DNA of 64,000 nucleotides, from contig JAQXBV010000028.1 in assembly GCA_029252195.1 (NCBI GenBank), positions 1 through 64,000 on the forward strand. The letters run 5' to 3'. Positions 1 through 9,467 of this stretch are shown in pieces; positions within the stretch are counted from its first letter, which is position 1; every line of letters begins with the position of its first letter. Made by a program: the position numbers and the translations under genes. The notes beneath the pieces were generated by a model that was not told the DNA's origin, ran no database searches, and saw only the letters and a program-made list of their open reading frames with translations. Origin of the DNA: Yoonia sp. (GTDB lineage: Bacteria; Pseudomonadota; Alphaproteobacteria; Rhodobacterales; Rhodobacteraceae).

Positions 1-635
1 TCGCCCCCTCAACGTTTTATGCGCATCTGGCCGTGGAGAATGACCCGGATAAAGCGTCGGATCGCGCCAAGCGTGACGCAGAATTGCGCCCTGAGATGAA
101 GCGTGTCTGGGAAGATAACACAGCAGAGCCTCTGATCCATACGGACCCTACGAACGCTGACACGGACGGCGACGGAATGAACGATCTCCCAGATAGCAAT
201 CCTGTGTTTGCCGAAAATACGCTTGCCACGGATGGTGCCCCAGCACCGTTTACATTTGGCGAAACGCTGGTCGAAAACAACTTCGACTATGCCCTTAATA
301 AGGACGCGTCGGATCACTTGGAAATTCAGGTGATGAACCCGACTGCGGCCGATCTGACTGGCTTTAGCATCTATTACACGATCAAGGATTTGGATGCAGG
401 CACAACAGAGGCTTATCTTAAGCCTCTCGACGGATTCACCGTCCCTGCTGGCGGCGACATGCGCATCCACCTCGATACAGGCGAAGAAGCGGGCCACTTC
501 CGCGACAACCCCAATGGCAGTTACGCAACCAGCCAAGCCGCGAAACTCTTGACTGTGACGCTCAAGGCGGATGGCTACGCGCTGTTGACCACAGAAATTA
601 ACAAAGATGCAGGCGGTGCCGAAGCAGCCGATTGA
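1..635 (+). CDS. C-terminal part of a large secreted protein with a calcium-binding-type repeat
   Basis: The reading frame is open to the left edge (first whole codon at base 3), so only the last 210 or so residues are present and the real start lies outside. Residues near 60 carry DTDGDGMND, the aspartate-rich loop of thrombospondin type 3 or EF-hand-like calcium sites, preceded by TDPTNA. The rest is acidic and beta-rich with no cysteine pairs or membrane segment apart from one cysteine-free tail. This suits an extracellular or surface protein whose folding depends on calcium. No catalytic domain can be seen. It sits on the island side of the integrase remnant and tRNA that follow, so it may belong to an integrated element. 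The family is not identified. Confidence 0.6.
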   Translation, partial: APSTFYAHLAVENDPDKASDRAKRDAELRPEMKRVWEDNTAEPLIHTDPTNADTDGDGMNDLPDSNPVFAENTLATDGAPAPFTFGETLVENNFDYALNKDASDHLEIQVMNPTAADLTGFSIYYTIKDLDAGTTEAYLKPLDGFTVPAGGDMRIHLDTGEEAGHFRDNPNGSYATSQAAKLLTVTLKADGYALLTTEINKDAGGAEAAD

Positions 636-661
636 TCACTGAAATTACCACTCACGAGAAT

Positions 662-696
662 GGCCGTCGCAGGGAAACTTGCGGCGGCCTCTTATT
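662..696 (+). terminator. Rho-independent terminator after the partial secreted-protein gene
   Basis: A 10-bp stem (GGCCGTCGCA with TGCGGCGGCC, one G-U pair) closes an 8-base loop. It is followed by TCTTATTTT, 27 bp after the stop codon. Confidence 0.7.
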
Positions 697-781
697 TTGG
701 CTCTGACAGAACGCGCAGCAGCGGTTGTGAGTGTGAAACGCTGCCAAGATCCGTTTCGGCCAAAGAAACCGCGCTTGTAGG

Positions 782-928
782 ATCAGGTGCCTGCACAAGC
801 CAATTGAACAAGTGAGTCAATTCCTAGGTCACAGCAAAACTCAAGTCACGCAGAGGGTTTACGCACGTTTTTTACCGGAGCATTTGTCAGAAGCAGCTGA
901 TATTCTGAACTTCGGGATGGTGGGGTAA
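782..928 (+). pseudogene. Remnant of a tyrosine-recombinase (phage-type) integrase, C-terminal end only
   Basis: Translation of this frame gives a short but clear integrase C-terminus: PIEQVSQFLGHSKTQVTQ, then VYARFLPEHLSEAADIL, ending at the TAA at 926. GHS holds the conserved second histidine of the catalytic set, and the tyrosine of VYARF is the nucleophile. The rest of the domain, including the Arg-Lys part, is absent. Upstream in frame there is no start codon with a ribosome site, and the sequence degenerates before the PIEQ segment. The fragment points at, and ends 65 bp from, the 3' end of tRNA-Val. That is the usual arrangement for an element integrated at a tRNA gene. It is dead as an enzyme. 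Confidence 0.8.
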
Positions 929-993
929 AACAACGGGTTGGTTCAGTGAACCAGCAAACACTTCTCAAAATTTGGGAAAACACTATGTAAGTA

Positions 994-1069
994 TGGTGGG
1001 TGATGAGAGGCTCGAACTCCCGACATCTTCCGTGTAAAGGAAGCGCTCTACCAACTGAGCTAATCACCC
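994..1069 (-). tRNA. tRNA-Val (anticodon TAC)
   Basis: Read on the minus strand, the acceptor stem is GGGTGAT paired with ATCACCC. The D arm is GCTC-AGTTGGTA-GAGC, the anticodon stem CTTCC/GGAAG encloses TTTACAC (anticodon TAC), and the T arm is GGGAG-TTCGAGC-CTCTC. The discriminator A and an encoded CCA lie at 994-997. All arms pair fully, so the gene looks functional even though an integrase fragment abuts its 3' side. Confidence 0.97.
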
Positions 1070-1110
1070 GATGGCCGTCGTTTAGAACACCTTCGCGGGC
1101 AGTGCAAGCG

Positions 1111-1668
1111 TCATTCGAGAACTTTTTGCACGCCGCCTTTCAAATGGTAAATTGTGCCCTGCCCGCCATGAATGGAAGACGGCCTCAGCGCAGCCGGACC
1201 AACCACCAATTCGCGCAACACAAGGCTTGTGACGCCGTGGGTCACAAGCACTGCAGGCCCTTTTAAATCAGCCAAAAACGCGGCTGCACGGCGTTTGACG
1301 CCAGCCAGCCCCTCACCCCCAGGAGCGGCCTCATATTGCGCCATATAGGGGTCGGGGACATCCTCCATCGGCAATTCATCGCGCAGCCGGCCAGACCATT
1401 CTCCAACCGTAATTTCCGCCAATCTGGGGTCGGTTAAGATAAAATCGGCGACGCGGCACAAAGCGATTCCTGCGGTTTGCACGGCGCGGCCCTGCGGAGA
1501 ACAGATGAATTGAAAGCCCGCCAGATCAAGACCTTGCAGAATGACACCTTGGCAGGCCGCTTCGGCCTCACCCTGTGCTGTCAGGGGCGAATTGAGCGCA
1601 CCCTGCATCCGGCCTTCGGCGTTCCATTCGGTTTGACCGTGGCGTAAAATATAGAGTTCGGGATGCAT
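1111..1668 (-). CDS. Histidine phosphatase (phosphoglycerate mutase-like) family protein
   Basis: This 185-residue protein opens with LYILRHGQTEWNAEGRMQG. RHG is the catalytic signature of branch-1 histidine phosphatases, in which the histidine is transiently phosphorylated. The second catalytic histidine is in LVTHGVTSLVL near residue 143, and the acid is E87 in the GEWSG region. The length suits small GpmB/CobC-type phosphatases rather than true glycolytic mutase, so it probably dephosphorylates a small metabolite in the cytoplasm. The substrate cannot be told. It ends 42 bp from tRNA-Val on the same strand and lies downstream of the HU-like gene. ATG start at 1668. Confidence 0.85.
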   Translation of the reverse strand: MHPELYILRHGQTEWNAEGRMQGALNSPLTAQGEAEAACQGVILQGLDLAGFQFICSPQGRAVQTAGIALCRVADFILTDPRLAEITVGEWSGRLRDELPMEDVPDPYMAQYEAAPGGEGLAGVKRRAAAFLADLKGPAVLVTHGVTSLVLRELVVGPAALRPSSIHGGQGTIYHLKGGVQKVLE

Positions 1669-1686
1669 TAGCTGTAACAGACGAAA

Positions 1687-2109
1687 TCAATCATCAGAAT
1701 CGTCGTCGTCCGTATGATCCGACGGATCCGCACCCAAACCCGCACCATCTTTCATTGTGCGCAGCTTCAGCGTCAAGACTTTGGCGCCTTCTCCCAAATC
1801 TTTGGATTTGACAACACGCAATTTGCCCATCGGCGGCAGGTTCAATTCCTCGCCATTGGATAGCGCCTCGGCCAGCACAGCCAAAGCCGCCTCAATAGCA
1901 GGTTTGGCGTCACGCTTTTTCACGTCGGTACGACTGACGGCGCGATCCAGAAACTCGGCTTTTTTGAGCATTTCGCCCTGAGGCACCGTAACGGCGGCCC
2001 CCACAATCTTGGTCTCAGGCGCCACAACGTTTAGGGGCGTGATCACGGGAGCGGGCACAACCGTATTCAGCTTAACCGTTTTCGAACTCGGTTTTGATGT
2101 ATTGGACAT
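1687..2109 (-). CDS. HU-family DNA-binding protein with long N-terminal and acidic C-terminal tails
   Basis: The 140-residue product holds an HU/IHF-like core at about residues 46-120. It begins KKAEFLDRAVSRT, continues through AIEAALAVLAEALSNGEELNLPPMGKLRV, and ends in a basic arm (KSKDLGEGAKVLTLKLRT). HU proteins bend and compact DNA as dimers. This one is longer than the classic 90 residues: it has a proline-rich N-terminal extension of about 45 residues and an acidic tail ending DDDDSDD. Such tails can modulate DNA affinity. The start is well supported by AGGAGG placed just upstream of the ATG. It is probably a nucleoid protein of a Rhodobacterales subfamily. Confidence 0.8.
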   Translation of the reverse strand: MSNTSKPSSKTVKLNTVVPAPVITPLNVVAPETKIVGAAVTVPQGEMLKKAEFLDRAVSRTDVKKRDAKPAIEAALAVLAEALSNGEELNLPPMGKLRVVKSKDLGEGAKVLTLKLRTMKDGAGLGADPSDHTDDDDSDD

Positions 2110-3078
2110 GTCCAGCCTCCTGATTTCGCTGGGACCATCTTAGGAGGCAGTTAGGGATTTGCACATAAGCTATTACGAAAAAGAATGAATTGTTGCGCAA
2201 ATGGGGCCATGGACGGAACAAATAATGCGCCCGCATCCAATCGCGCATCTCAGGTCTGCATAGCACATAGTCTGTTAGGTCATTGTCCGGCGTGATCGCA
2301 CAACAAATGCTAATCGCCACGGCCAGGACCTCAAACAGGCCCAAAAAAACCGTATCCCAAGATATTACATCTTTGGATACACCGAAACGCGTCAACCGTA
2401 AAAAATCAGAGGCGCGATATGGATCACAGCCTTGTTTTGAATGCGGCGAGCGGCTCTTGACCGGCGGCGGCATGGCGTGGCTCAGAGTGGTCGTCAAAAA
2501 TGACGCATTCGGGGACGAACACTTACAAACCAGCGCGTTGATCATCCTTCGCGACGCTGCAACTTGCCAAACAGTGAAGCCCGCCCTTGCAGACAGTTCG
2601 CGCTGCCCGTTTGTTTTGGCCCGACCATCATCAACCTGCTGGCCAGCGATCCGCCGTTGCCGTCTTGGGCCCTGGCAAAGAGGCAACGCCTATTTTTCGC
2701 CCGCCCCAATTTCTTCACCAAAGCCCGACAGATCAAGTATCTTTTCATTTTAATAACTTAGGCTCTGTTGACGGCGGGGGGCCACATCTTATTCTGGCGG
2801 GTTTTTGACCCTCGCCAGTATTGATTTGACTGGCGCTATGGAAACGCTTGGCTCATTTCTTTTAAAATCAGCAAAAGCACTGGGAACATGTGATAACGTT
2901 TTCATCGCGCCGCCGCCCGACGCCTAAGCTGCCGCTTTTGTCGTCTCATTGATGGCCGCAGGACAGGGCGACCAAGGCAGTTTTTCAATTTTTATTGCGT
3001 AAGTCATCTCGGATTGGCATGAGCGACTGAGATGGAAGCCTTGCATTAACGGTGTCTTGCAGGCAGAGGGATCGTGTA
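2110..3078. other. About 970 bp with no convincing gene
   Basis: Several frames stay open for 65-200 codons on both strands, but none has a recognisable domain, a good ribosome site or sensible composition; the longer ones overlap each other. The first 60 bp hold the promoter region of the HU-like gene. The stretch may be gene debris. I could not match any part of it to a family by eye. Confidence 0.5.
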
Positions 3079-3111
3079 GCGGTGAGCGCCAGAAAAACTG
3101 ACGTTCACCGC
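3079..3111 (-). terminator. Hairpin downstream of lon, possible weak terminator
   Basis: GCGGTGA (3079-3085) pairs with TCACCGC (3105-3111), and an inner CAG/CTG pairing closes an A-rich loop. It lies 13 bp past the lon stop. No T-run follows in the minus direction, so termination is not assured. Confidence 0.4.
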
Positions 3112-3123
3112 CCTTCTTAAGAC

Positions 3124-5532
3124 TTAATGGGCCGTGGCACCCTGCCCGCCGACACCTTTTGCCTGCAATGCAGCGGCGGCGGCTTCTTCTGCCGCCTCGT
3201 CCCATTCGATCGGCTCTGGCTTGCGCACAAGCGCGTGGTGCAACACTTCCGAGACATGCTTCACGGGAATGATCATCAGTCCCGCCTTCACATTGTCGGG
3301 GATCTCCGGCAGATCCTTTTCGTTGTCGACAGGGATCAGAACAGTCTTGATCCCACCTCGCAGCGCAGCCAGCAGCTTTTCTTTCAAACCACCAATCGGC
3401 ATCGCGTTGCCACGTAATGACACCTCGCCCGTCATCGCAATATCTTTACGCACGGGAATATTCGTGAGCACAGACACAATCGACGTGACCATCGCCAGAC
3501 CAGCACTTGGGCCGTCCTTTGGGGTCGCGCCATCAGGCACGTGCACGTGAATATCGATGACATCAAACTTGGTCGGTTTCACGCCAATCTCAGGGGCAAT
3601 CGAGCGGACGTAAGACGAGGCCGCATCAATCGATTCCTTCATCACATCACCGAGTTTCCCCGTCGTCTTCATCCGCCCTTTGCCGGGCAAACGCAGCGCC
3701 TCGATGTTCAAAAGTTCACCACCCACAGAGGTCCATGCAAGGCCCGTGACAACGCCGACCTGATCTTCTTCTTCAGCAAGGCCGAACTTATACTTCTTGA
3801 CGCCCAAGAAATCGTTTAGGTTTTCGGCAGTGACTTCAATCACTTCCGCCTCTTTCTTCACGATTTTGGTGACAGCCTTGCGGGCAATCTTTGCCAATTC
3901 ACGCTCTAAGTTCCGCACACCAGCCTCGCGGGTATAGACCCGCACCATCGACAAAAGAGCATCCGCAGACACGCTAAATTCTTTGGCTTTGAGGCCGTGG
4001 TTTTTCATCACTTTGGGCAGCAAATGTTGCCGCGCGATTTCGCACTTTTCATCCTCGGTGTAACCCGACAATGAAATGATCTCCATGCGGTCCAAAAGTG
4101 GGCCAGGCATGTTGTAAGAGTTCGCCGTCGTCAGGAACATCACGTTCGAGAGGTCATATTCGACCTCCAGATAGTGATCCACGAATGTGGAGTTCTGCTC
4201 CGGATCAAGCACCTCCAACATCGCCGAGGCAGGGTCGCCACGGAAATCCTGCCCCATCTTGTCGATTTCATCGAGCAAGATCAGCGGATTGGTTGTCTTT
4301 GCCTTTTTCAGCGCCTGAATAATCTTGCCGGGCATCGAGCCGATATAGGTCCGACGGTGGCCGCGGATTTCGCTCTCATCGCGCACGCCGCCAAGCGAGA
4401 TGCGGATGAATTCGCGCCCCGTCGCCTTGGCAACCGACTTGCCCAGCGAGGTTTTACCCACGCCTGGAGGGCCGACCAGACACATGATCGGGCCTTTCAA
4501 CTTGGCAGAGCGCTGCTGCACGGCCAGATACTCGACAATCCGCTCTTTGACCCTCTCAAGGCCATAGTGGTCGTTATCAAGCACCGCTTGGGCCGCATTC
4601 AAATCCTTTTTGGTACGCGATTTCACGCCCCAAGGCACGCCCAGAATCCAGTCAAGATAGTTGCGCACCACGGTCGCTTCTGCGGACATCGGCGACATGT
4701 TCTTGAGCTTCTTAAGCTCCGCATCCACCTTTTCACGGGCTTCTTTGGACAATTTGGTCTCGGCAATCCGCGCCTCAAGCTCAGCGACCTCGTTCTGGCC
4801 TTCCTCGCCGTCGCCCAACTCCTTCTGAATGGCCTTCATCTGCTCATTCAAATAGTATTCGCGCTGGGTGCGCTCCATCTGGGTCTTCACACGGGTCTTG
4901 ATCTTTTTCTCGACCTGCAACACCGACATTTCGCCCTGCATTAGGCCATAAACCTTTTCCAGACGCTCGGACACAGAAAGGGTCTCAAGCAAACCCTGCT
5001 TTTGGTTCACTTCAATGCCCAAATGTCCGGCCACCAAATCGGCAAGCTTCGCAGGCTCCGTGGTGTCACCCACAGCCGCCATCGCCTCTTCGGGGATGTT
5101 CTTTTTGATCTTCGCATAACGCTCGAATTCAGCCGCGACATTGCGCACAAGCGCCTCTGTCTCGTCGTCATTGCCGGGCACTTCGTAAAGATACTCGGCG
5201 GCGGCTTCAAAGTAATTCGGGTTTTCGACAAATTCGGTAATGCGCACGCGGTCGCGGCCCTCGACAAGCACCTTTACAGTGCCGTCGGGCAGCTTCAAAA
5301 GCTGCAAGACATTGGCCAAAACGCCCGTCTTGTAAATCCCTTCGCGCGCAGGATCGTCCTCGCTTGGGTCGATCTGGCTGGACAGCAGAATCTGCTTGTC
5401 GTCTGCCATCACCTCTTCGAGGGCGCGCACAGATTTTTCGCGGCCAACAAAAAGCGGCACAATCATATGGGGGAAGACCACAATATCACGCAGCGGCAAT
5501 ACGGGGTAGGATGAACTCAGTGGTTCTTTCAT
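3124..5532 (-). CDS. lon: ATP-dependent protease La (Lon)
   Basis: The 802 residues match full-length bacterial LonA. The N-terminal substrate-binding domain ([20 protein letters not shown]) covers about residues 10-200 and is followed by a coiled-coil linker. The AAA+ module has the P-loop GPPGVGKTS near residue 354 and Walker [10 protein letters not shown] near 418. The C-terminal S16 protease domain has the serine in DGPSAG (about S676) and its lysine partner in GLKEKLL (about K719), 43 residues apart as in E. coli. Lon degrades misfolded and regulatory proteins in the cytoplasm. A heat-shock-type promoter lies about 70 bp upstream of the ATG. The gene stands alone. All catalytic elements are intact. 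Confidence 0.98.
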   Translation of the reverse strand: MKEPLSSSYPVLPLRDIVVFPHMIVPLFVGREKSVRALEEVMADDKQILLSSQIDPSEDDPAREGIYKTGVLANVLQLLKLPDGTVKVLVEGRDRVRITEFVENPNYFEAAAEYLYEVPGNDDETEALVRNVAAEFERYAKIKKNIPEEAMAAVGDTTEPAKLADLVAGHLGIEVNQKQGLLETLSVSERLEKVYGLMQGEMSVLQVEKKIKTRVKTQMERTQREYYLNEQMKAIQKELGDGEEGQNEVAELEARIAETKLSKEAREKVDAELKKLKNMSPMSAEATVVRNYLDWILGVPWGVKSRTKKDLNAAQAVLDNDHYGLERVKERIVEYLAVQQRSAKLKGPIMCLVGPPGVGKTSLGKSVAKATGREFIRISLGGVRDESEIRGHRRTYIGSMPGKIIQALKKAKTTNPLILLDEIDKMGQDFRGDPASAMLEVLDPEQNSTFVDHYLEVEYDLSNVMFLTTANSYNMPGPLLDRMEIISLSGYTEDEKCEIARQHLLPKVMKNHGLKAKEFSVSADALLSMVRVYTREAGVRNLERELAKIARKAVTKIVKKEAEVIEVTAENLNDFLGVKKYKFGLAEEEDQVGVVTGLAWTSVGGELLNIEALRLPGKGRMKTTGKLGDVMKESIDAASSYVRSIAPEIGVKPTKFDVIDIHVHVPDGATPKDGPSAGLAMVTSIVSVLTNIPVRKDIAMTGEVSLRGNAMPIGGLKEKLLAALRGGIKTVLIPVDNEKDLPEIPDNVKAGLMIIPVKHVSEVLHHALVRKPEPIEWDEAAEEAAAAALQAKGVGGQGATAH

Positions 5533-5603
5533 GCTCTTTCCTTATATAGCAAACCAACCAAGCCCCGCATCGCGGCAACGTAGTTGATCCCTTGGACTTT
5601 TTA

Positions 5604-5631
5604 ACATGGGGTGTCTTTCCCCCAATTCAAC
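5604..5631 (-). promoter_or_regulatory. Sigma-32 (RpoH) type promoter of lon
   Basis: On the minus strand GTTGAAT is followed 13 bp later by CCCCATGT. The second element matches the RpoH -10 consensus CCCCATNT fully, and the first resembles CTTGAAA at the right spacing. The 5' UTR would be about 65 bp. Heat-shock control of lon is known in other proteobacteria; here it is inferred from the motif. Confidence 0.7.
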
Positions 5632-5955
5632 AGCCCAACGATTTTGTGACACCATGCCCGCCAAGACGCGCCGCTGCAAGTATGATCGCAGAGCAATCTT
5701 ACGATCTGGCAAAGGAATACCCCGAGATTTGCCGAAAAATTGAAGTGACCCATAGCCATCAAACTTTCACCAAAGTTGCGGGCCAGAAGAATGTGCTTAA
5801 CGCAAAAGAGGTTTTTGCATGTTCCGCCGCATTTATCGCCAGCGCCGCCACGCCTATATAGCCACCGTCTTGATCGCCCTTGGCCTCTTCCTGAAAGCCC
5901 AACCCGTTGCCCCTGACGCTTTGGGTCTCCTCTTTTTTAACTCGGATTGGGCGAC

Positions 5956-6156
5956 ATGCGCGCTTTTTGCTCCGAAAAATCCGCCGAGGAGCTTTGGGAG
6001 AAGATGGTTATAGATGACGAAGGTTTGGAGCTCTCGATAGTCGATGAAATCACCCCCACCGATGATCCGAACGTCAGACAGCTGCGCATAAAAATCGGCA
6101 ACGGCCTGTTTGCGATCCGCAGTGAAGAGATCATCCGTTCGGAAAAACCATTCTAA
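5956..6156 (+). CDS. Possible small protein of unknown function
   Basis: This 66-residue frame from an ATG at 5956 (a TTG at 5947 is also possible) has protein-like composition. It has an acidic helix-like first half and a second half (RQLRIKIGNGLFAIRSEEII) that could be a beta hairpin. There is no clear ribosome site, no domain match I recognise, and a competing frame on the other strand. It may be a real small gene or a remnant. Confidence 0.3.
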   Translation: MRAFCSEKSAEELWEKMVIDDEGLELSIVDEITPTDDPNVRQLRIKIGNGLFAIRSEEIIRSEKPF

Positions 6157-6414
6157 CATTCTTACAAATTCGAAGGCATGGGCAGTGCGCGCAACAAGGC
6201 CCGCACCTCTGGGATTTTCACGCTCGCGTTCAAGCCTCGCGCCAAGGGCGGCTGTGACGTCTATGCCTCGGAGACCCGCGCATTGCTCCCGTGGTTCCTT
6301 TTTTTGGTCAAACGATACACAAGGTAGCTATGTCGATCATATATCGGCCATCGACAAAGGCCGCCGTGATTGGTCGTGGGAAGGGTAGAACCGCCGGAAA
6401 ATCCTTAGGAATGC
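6157..6414. other. Intergenic region between lon and tgt, with the stretch 5640-5955 to its left
   Basis: I see no supported gene in 5640-5955 or 6157-6414. A plus-strand frame from 5819 encodes a hydrophobic segment (IATVLIALGLFL) but then runs into the frame of the small candidate above and lacks support of its own. Confidence 0.4.
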
Positions 6415-7545
6415 CTAAAGCGGATCGATATCACCCTGCGCACGCCCCGCATGGAACTCCGCTTCCCATACCCTAAACGTGCCTGCCGCAATCGCGTCCC
6501 GCATGCCCTGCATAATATCTTGGAAATAATGCAGGTTATGCCACGTCAGCAGCATCCCCGAGATCATCTCTTGGGCGCGGAACACATGGTGCAGATAGGC
6601 GCGCGAATAGTTGGAACAGGCCGGACAGCTGCAATTCTCGTCCAGCGGCCTTGGATCATCGGCATGACGTGCGTTCTTGATATTCAAGACGCCGCGCCGG
6701 GTGAAAATCTGCCCCGTGCGCCCCGAACGGCTTGGCAAAACGCAATCCATCATATCAATGCCGCGCTTCACGGCGCCGACGATATCATCCGGCTTGCCCA
6801 CGCCCATCAGGTAGCGGGGCTTGTCCACGGGCAACTGGTCAGGGGCGAAATCAAGCACGCCAAACATGGCCTCCTGCCCCTCGCCCACAGCCAGACCGCC
6901 CACCGCGTAGCCATCAAATTCAATCTCGCGGAGCGCCTTGGCACTTTCCTCGCGCATATCCTGCTCAAGGCCGCCTTGCTGGATGCCAAAAAGCGCATGC
7001 CCCGGACGATCACCAAAGGCATCCTTGGAGCGCTGCGCCCACCGCATCGACAGGCGCATAGAGTCCTCAATGCGCGCACGATCCGCAGGCAGCGCGGGGC
7101 ATTCGTCAAAGCACATCACAATGTCAGAGCCCAAGAGCTTCTGAATTTCCATCGACCGCTCAGGCGTCAATTCATGCTTTGATCCGTCAATGTGGCTCTT
7201 AAAGGTGACGCCCTTTTCGGACATTTTGCGCAAGTCCGCGAGGCTCATCACCTGAAACCCGCCACTATCAGTCAGGATCGGCTTGTCCCAATTCATGAAC
7301 TTGTGCAGACCGCCAAGTCGCGCAATCCGCTCTGCCGTCGGGCGCAGCATCAGGTGATAGGTGTTGCCCAGCAGAATATCTGCACCCGTTGCCGCCACGC
7401 TTTCGGGCATCATCGCCTTGACCGTGGCCGCCGTGCCGACTGGCATAAAGGCAGGCGTGCGTATGTCGCCACGTGGAGTGGAAATCACGCCAGTACGGGC
7501 CTTGCCGTCCGTGGCCTTCAGATCAAATGTAATACGCTGTTCCAT
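6415..7545 (-). CDS. tgt: Queuine tRNA-ribosyltransferase (tRNA-guanine transglycosylase)
   Basis: The enzyme exchanges guanine 34 in tRNAs with GUN anticodons for the queuosine precursor. The 376-residue product has the family features: [21 protein letters not shown] with the active-site region, [26 protein letters not shown], the nucleophile aspartate region [15 protein letters not shown], and the zinc site [16 protein letters not shown]. An upstream in-frame start would add 14 residues, but [14 protein letters not shown] at 7545 matches the usual N-terminus. It is transcribed leftwards and follows the Hint-domain gene with an 81-bp gap. Confidence 0.97.
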   Translation of the reverse strand: MEQRITFDLKATDGKARTGVISTPRGDIRTPAFMPVGTAATVKAMMPESVAATGADILLGNTYHLMLRPTAERIARLGGLHKFMNWDKPILTDSGGFQVMSLADLRKMSEKGVTFKSHIDGSKHELTPERSMEIQKLLGSDIVMCFDECPALPADRARIEDSMRLSMRWAQRSKDAFGDRPGHALFGIQQGGLEQDMREESAKALREIEFDGYAVGGLAVGEGQEAMFGVLDFAPDQLPVDKPRYLMGVGKPDDIVGAVKRGIDMMDCVLPSRSGRTGQIFTRRGVLNIKNARHADDPRPLDENCSCPACSNYSRAYLHHVFRAQEMISGMLLTWHNLHYFQDIMQGMRDAIAAGTFRVWEAEFHAGRAQGDIDPL

Positions 7546-7626
7546 TCCGCACTCTTGCCGCAACTTGGTCAAAAGGAAAAGGGGCATCGTGACGAAATCA
7601 AACGGCTGGCCTTTGTCAGCAGGCTG

Positions 7627-8793
7627 TCAATGCAAGACATATGGCCGCACGGTAACCTTGCCTGCGCGATCCGCGACGGTCCAAGCCTTGTCCAAACAGC
7701 CAGCCCCTTGCTGCGGTATGTGTCGGGCGGCGCGCTTGCGGCGGCGCGACTTGAGCGCACGCTGGACCTGTTGGAAAGGGAGACACACCCGCGCTGGAGG
7801 GCCGTTCAACGCCTCTGTCGCAGCGGTCCTTGCGCCAAAAATTGCCTCGACGTCACGCCGTTCTTTGGCGGTTAGGCCCTGCATCACCATCGGCCTCAAC
7901 AACAAAGATTCCGTCAAACAGCCATTCGCGATGACAACCTCATGCCGGTCGCAAGCAAAATGCACCCACGTGATATGCCGCTTTCCCGCCATATGGCGCA
8001 CGCCACTCAAAGAGGTCAGGGCCTTCGCGGCAACAAGGGCCTCATCGTCGAAGTCCATCGCCAGCTGTCCGGCCCCGCCTACCAAGATCCGGTGATTGGG
8101 CGACACAATCAGATCCCGGGACGGCACCCCTTGACGGATTGATCCCGCCGCGATGAGCATGGGTTTTGCGCTCCGTTCGACACCGTCTAGCGGGCATTCG
8201 TGAAAATGGATCCAACGGATCGGCTGCAACCCGTGATCCAGCGTCATGACCATATCTCCAACCTTGAGGGTCTCGACAGAGACCTCCCCACATTGGGTCG
8301 CGATCAAAGTACCCAAGGCAAAACATACAATCGTCGCATTCTGCATATTGGAAGCTCCACGATTGAGGCCCGCCGCATCGGAGGTATTCAAACTCAACAG
8401 TGAAATCGACTGGATCGCCAACCCGTCAAGGGGATTGGCGGGATATTCCGAGATGAAGACATCGCCATTGGCCGCTTGGATCACCAGCACGGGCACCGAC
8501 ATTGTCGATCCATCACCCAAAAGAATGTTGGCATTGTAAAGCGAGGTACTGTCCAGCGCAGTGCTCACCGTGCCGCCGCCTACGTCATAGCGCAAATAGT
8601 CGCCCGTCGCATATTCGTTGTCATAGATGACATTGTCGTCGTCGACATCGACCTCGGAAACCGCCGTGATGACAAGATCATCATAGGTCCCCAAAACATA
8701 CCCAGGCTGTTCGTTGGTCTGATTACCCTCAAAGGTATCCATATCGGCAAAATTGCCCGCATAGAACATCTGAACTGTGCTTGTCGTTGACAT
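7627..8793 (-). CDS. Hint-domain (hedgehog/intein-like) protein
   Basis: The 388-residue product has an N-terminal acidic, beta-rich region of about 155 residues with no membrane segment. A Hint domain follows, starting at VCFALGTLIAT with GEVSVETLKVGDMVMTLDHG and LQPIRWI. It continues through SPNHRILVGG and ends near HEVVIANGCLTESLL. The initial cysteine and SPNHRI histidine are those used for self-cleavage in related inteins. There is no C-extein start, so protein splicing is unlikely. The family (Hint_2 type) is common in Rhodobacterales, often in secreted or surface proteins, and its role is not established. The chosen start MSTTSTVQ at 8793 replaces a longer one by 12 residues. Confidence 0.85.
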   Translation of the reverse strand: MSTTSTVQMFYAGNFADMDTFEGNQTNEQPGYVLGTYDDLVITAVSEVDVDDDNVIYDNEYATGDYLRYDVGGGTVSTALDSTSLYNANILLGDGSTMSVPVLVIQAANGDVFISEYPANPLDGLAIQSISLLSLNTSDAAGLNRGASNMQNATIVCFALGTLIATQCGEVSVETLKVGDMVMTLDHGLQPIRWIHFHECPLDGVERSAKPMLIAAGSIRQGVPSRDLIVSPNHRILVGGAGQLAMDFDDEALVAAKALTSLSGVRHMAGKRHITWVHFACDRHEVVIANGCLTESLLLRPMVMQGLTAKERRDVEAIFGARTAATEALNGPPARVCLPFQQVQRALKSRRRKRAARHIPQQGAGCLDKAWTVADRAGKVTVRPYVLH

Positions 8794-8995
8794 GGTTGCT
8801 CCGAAAGACTGGGGATTCCTGCAGGACACACTCGCGTTTTGTTATGAGAGTTCAGTTAAGCCCCTAGAAGAAATTGCAAGCAAATTAGTTCAACTTCGCC
8901 CTGTCGTACCGCCGCTCTATGCAAGACGGGCCTTCAGATCGCATGCCGGCCGTTCTCTCCAGCGCTGCACCCAAACGCACACTCAAGTGACCGCA

Positions 8996-9181
8996 CTACC
9001 CTTCGAACGCCTTTGACGCGTTAACCGCGATCAACACGAAAATGAGCGCCCCGCCCGCAGCGACCATACCAAGGGTCTCCGTATTAGACGTCTGTCTGGG
9101 CTGGGAGATCGGTTCGATCGGACCGCCCGAACAGGCGGTCAAAGAGGCAATAAGACCGGTGGCAATAACGGCATTCTTCAT
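8996..9181 (-). CDS. Small predicted lipoprotein with a C-terminal membrane segment
   Basis: The 61-residue product starts MKNAVIATGLIASLTAC, a lipoprotein signal peptide with the lipobox LTAC, so cleavage and lipidation at Cys17 are expected. After a short Ser/Pro/Gln linker a hydrophobic helix follows (LGMVAAGGALIFVLIAV). A longer in-frame start exists, but it would bury the signal peptide. It ends close to the region upstream of the Hint gene and has no obvious operon partner. Function unknown. Confidence 0.65.
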   Translation of the reverse strand: MKNAVIATGLIASLTACSGGPIEPISQPRQTSNTETLGMVAAGGALIFVLIAVNASKAFEG

Positions 9182-9467
9182 GATTTTTTCGTATCCAACC
9201 GGAAGCAAAATGAGAAAGTTGAGACGCCAAAAGGTGACAGGGTTATGTCGGGCCAAAGTAAGCCACGACCCGCCACGAAAATCAGAGACGTACGAAAGCG
9301 AGATATGCGCGCCCCTTCTGCCCATCAGCAGCTCTGGATCAGGATCGCGGCACAAGCTCTGCCGTGCTCAGACAGGCTTGTCTATCAAAATGTCGCGGGC
9401 TCCTCGTGAAGCAGGACTACGGCGCAAGCCCCCTTTGCAGCGCTGACAAGCTGACCTACAAATCCCT

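Noticed and set aside
2072-2753. Overlapping frames on both strands between the HU-like gene and lon
   Set aside because: No motif, no ribosome site, mutual overlap; reported as a gap instead.
2761-2775. GGCTCTGTTGACGG, resembling the terminal repeat of some insertion sequences
   Set aside because: No matching inverted end and no transposase fragment nearby; too short to call.
9181-9355. Longer start for the small lipoprotein
   Set aside because: It would put 58 residues before the lipoprotein signal peptide and prevent its function.
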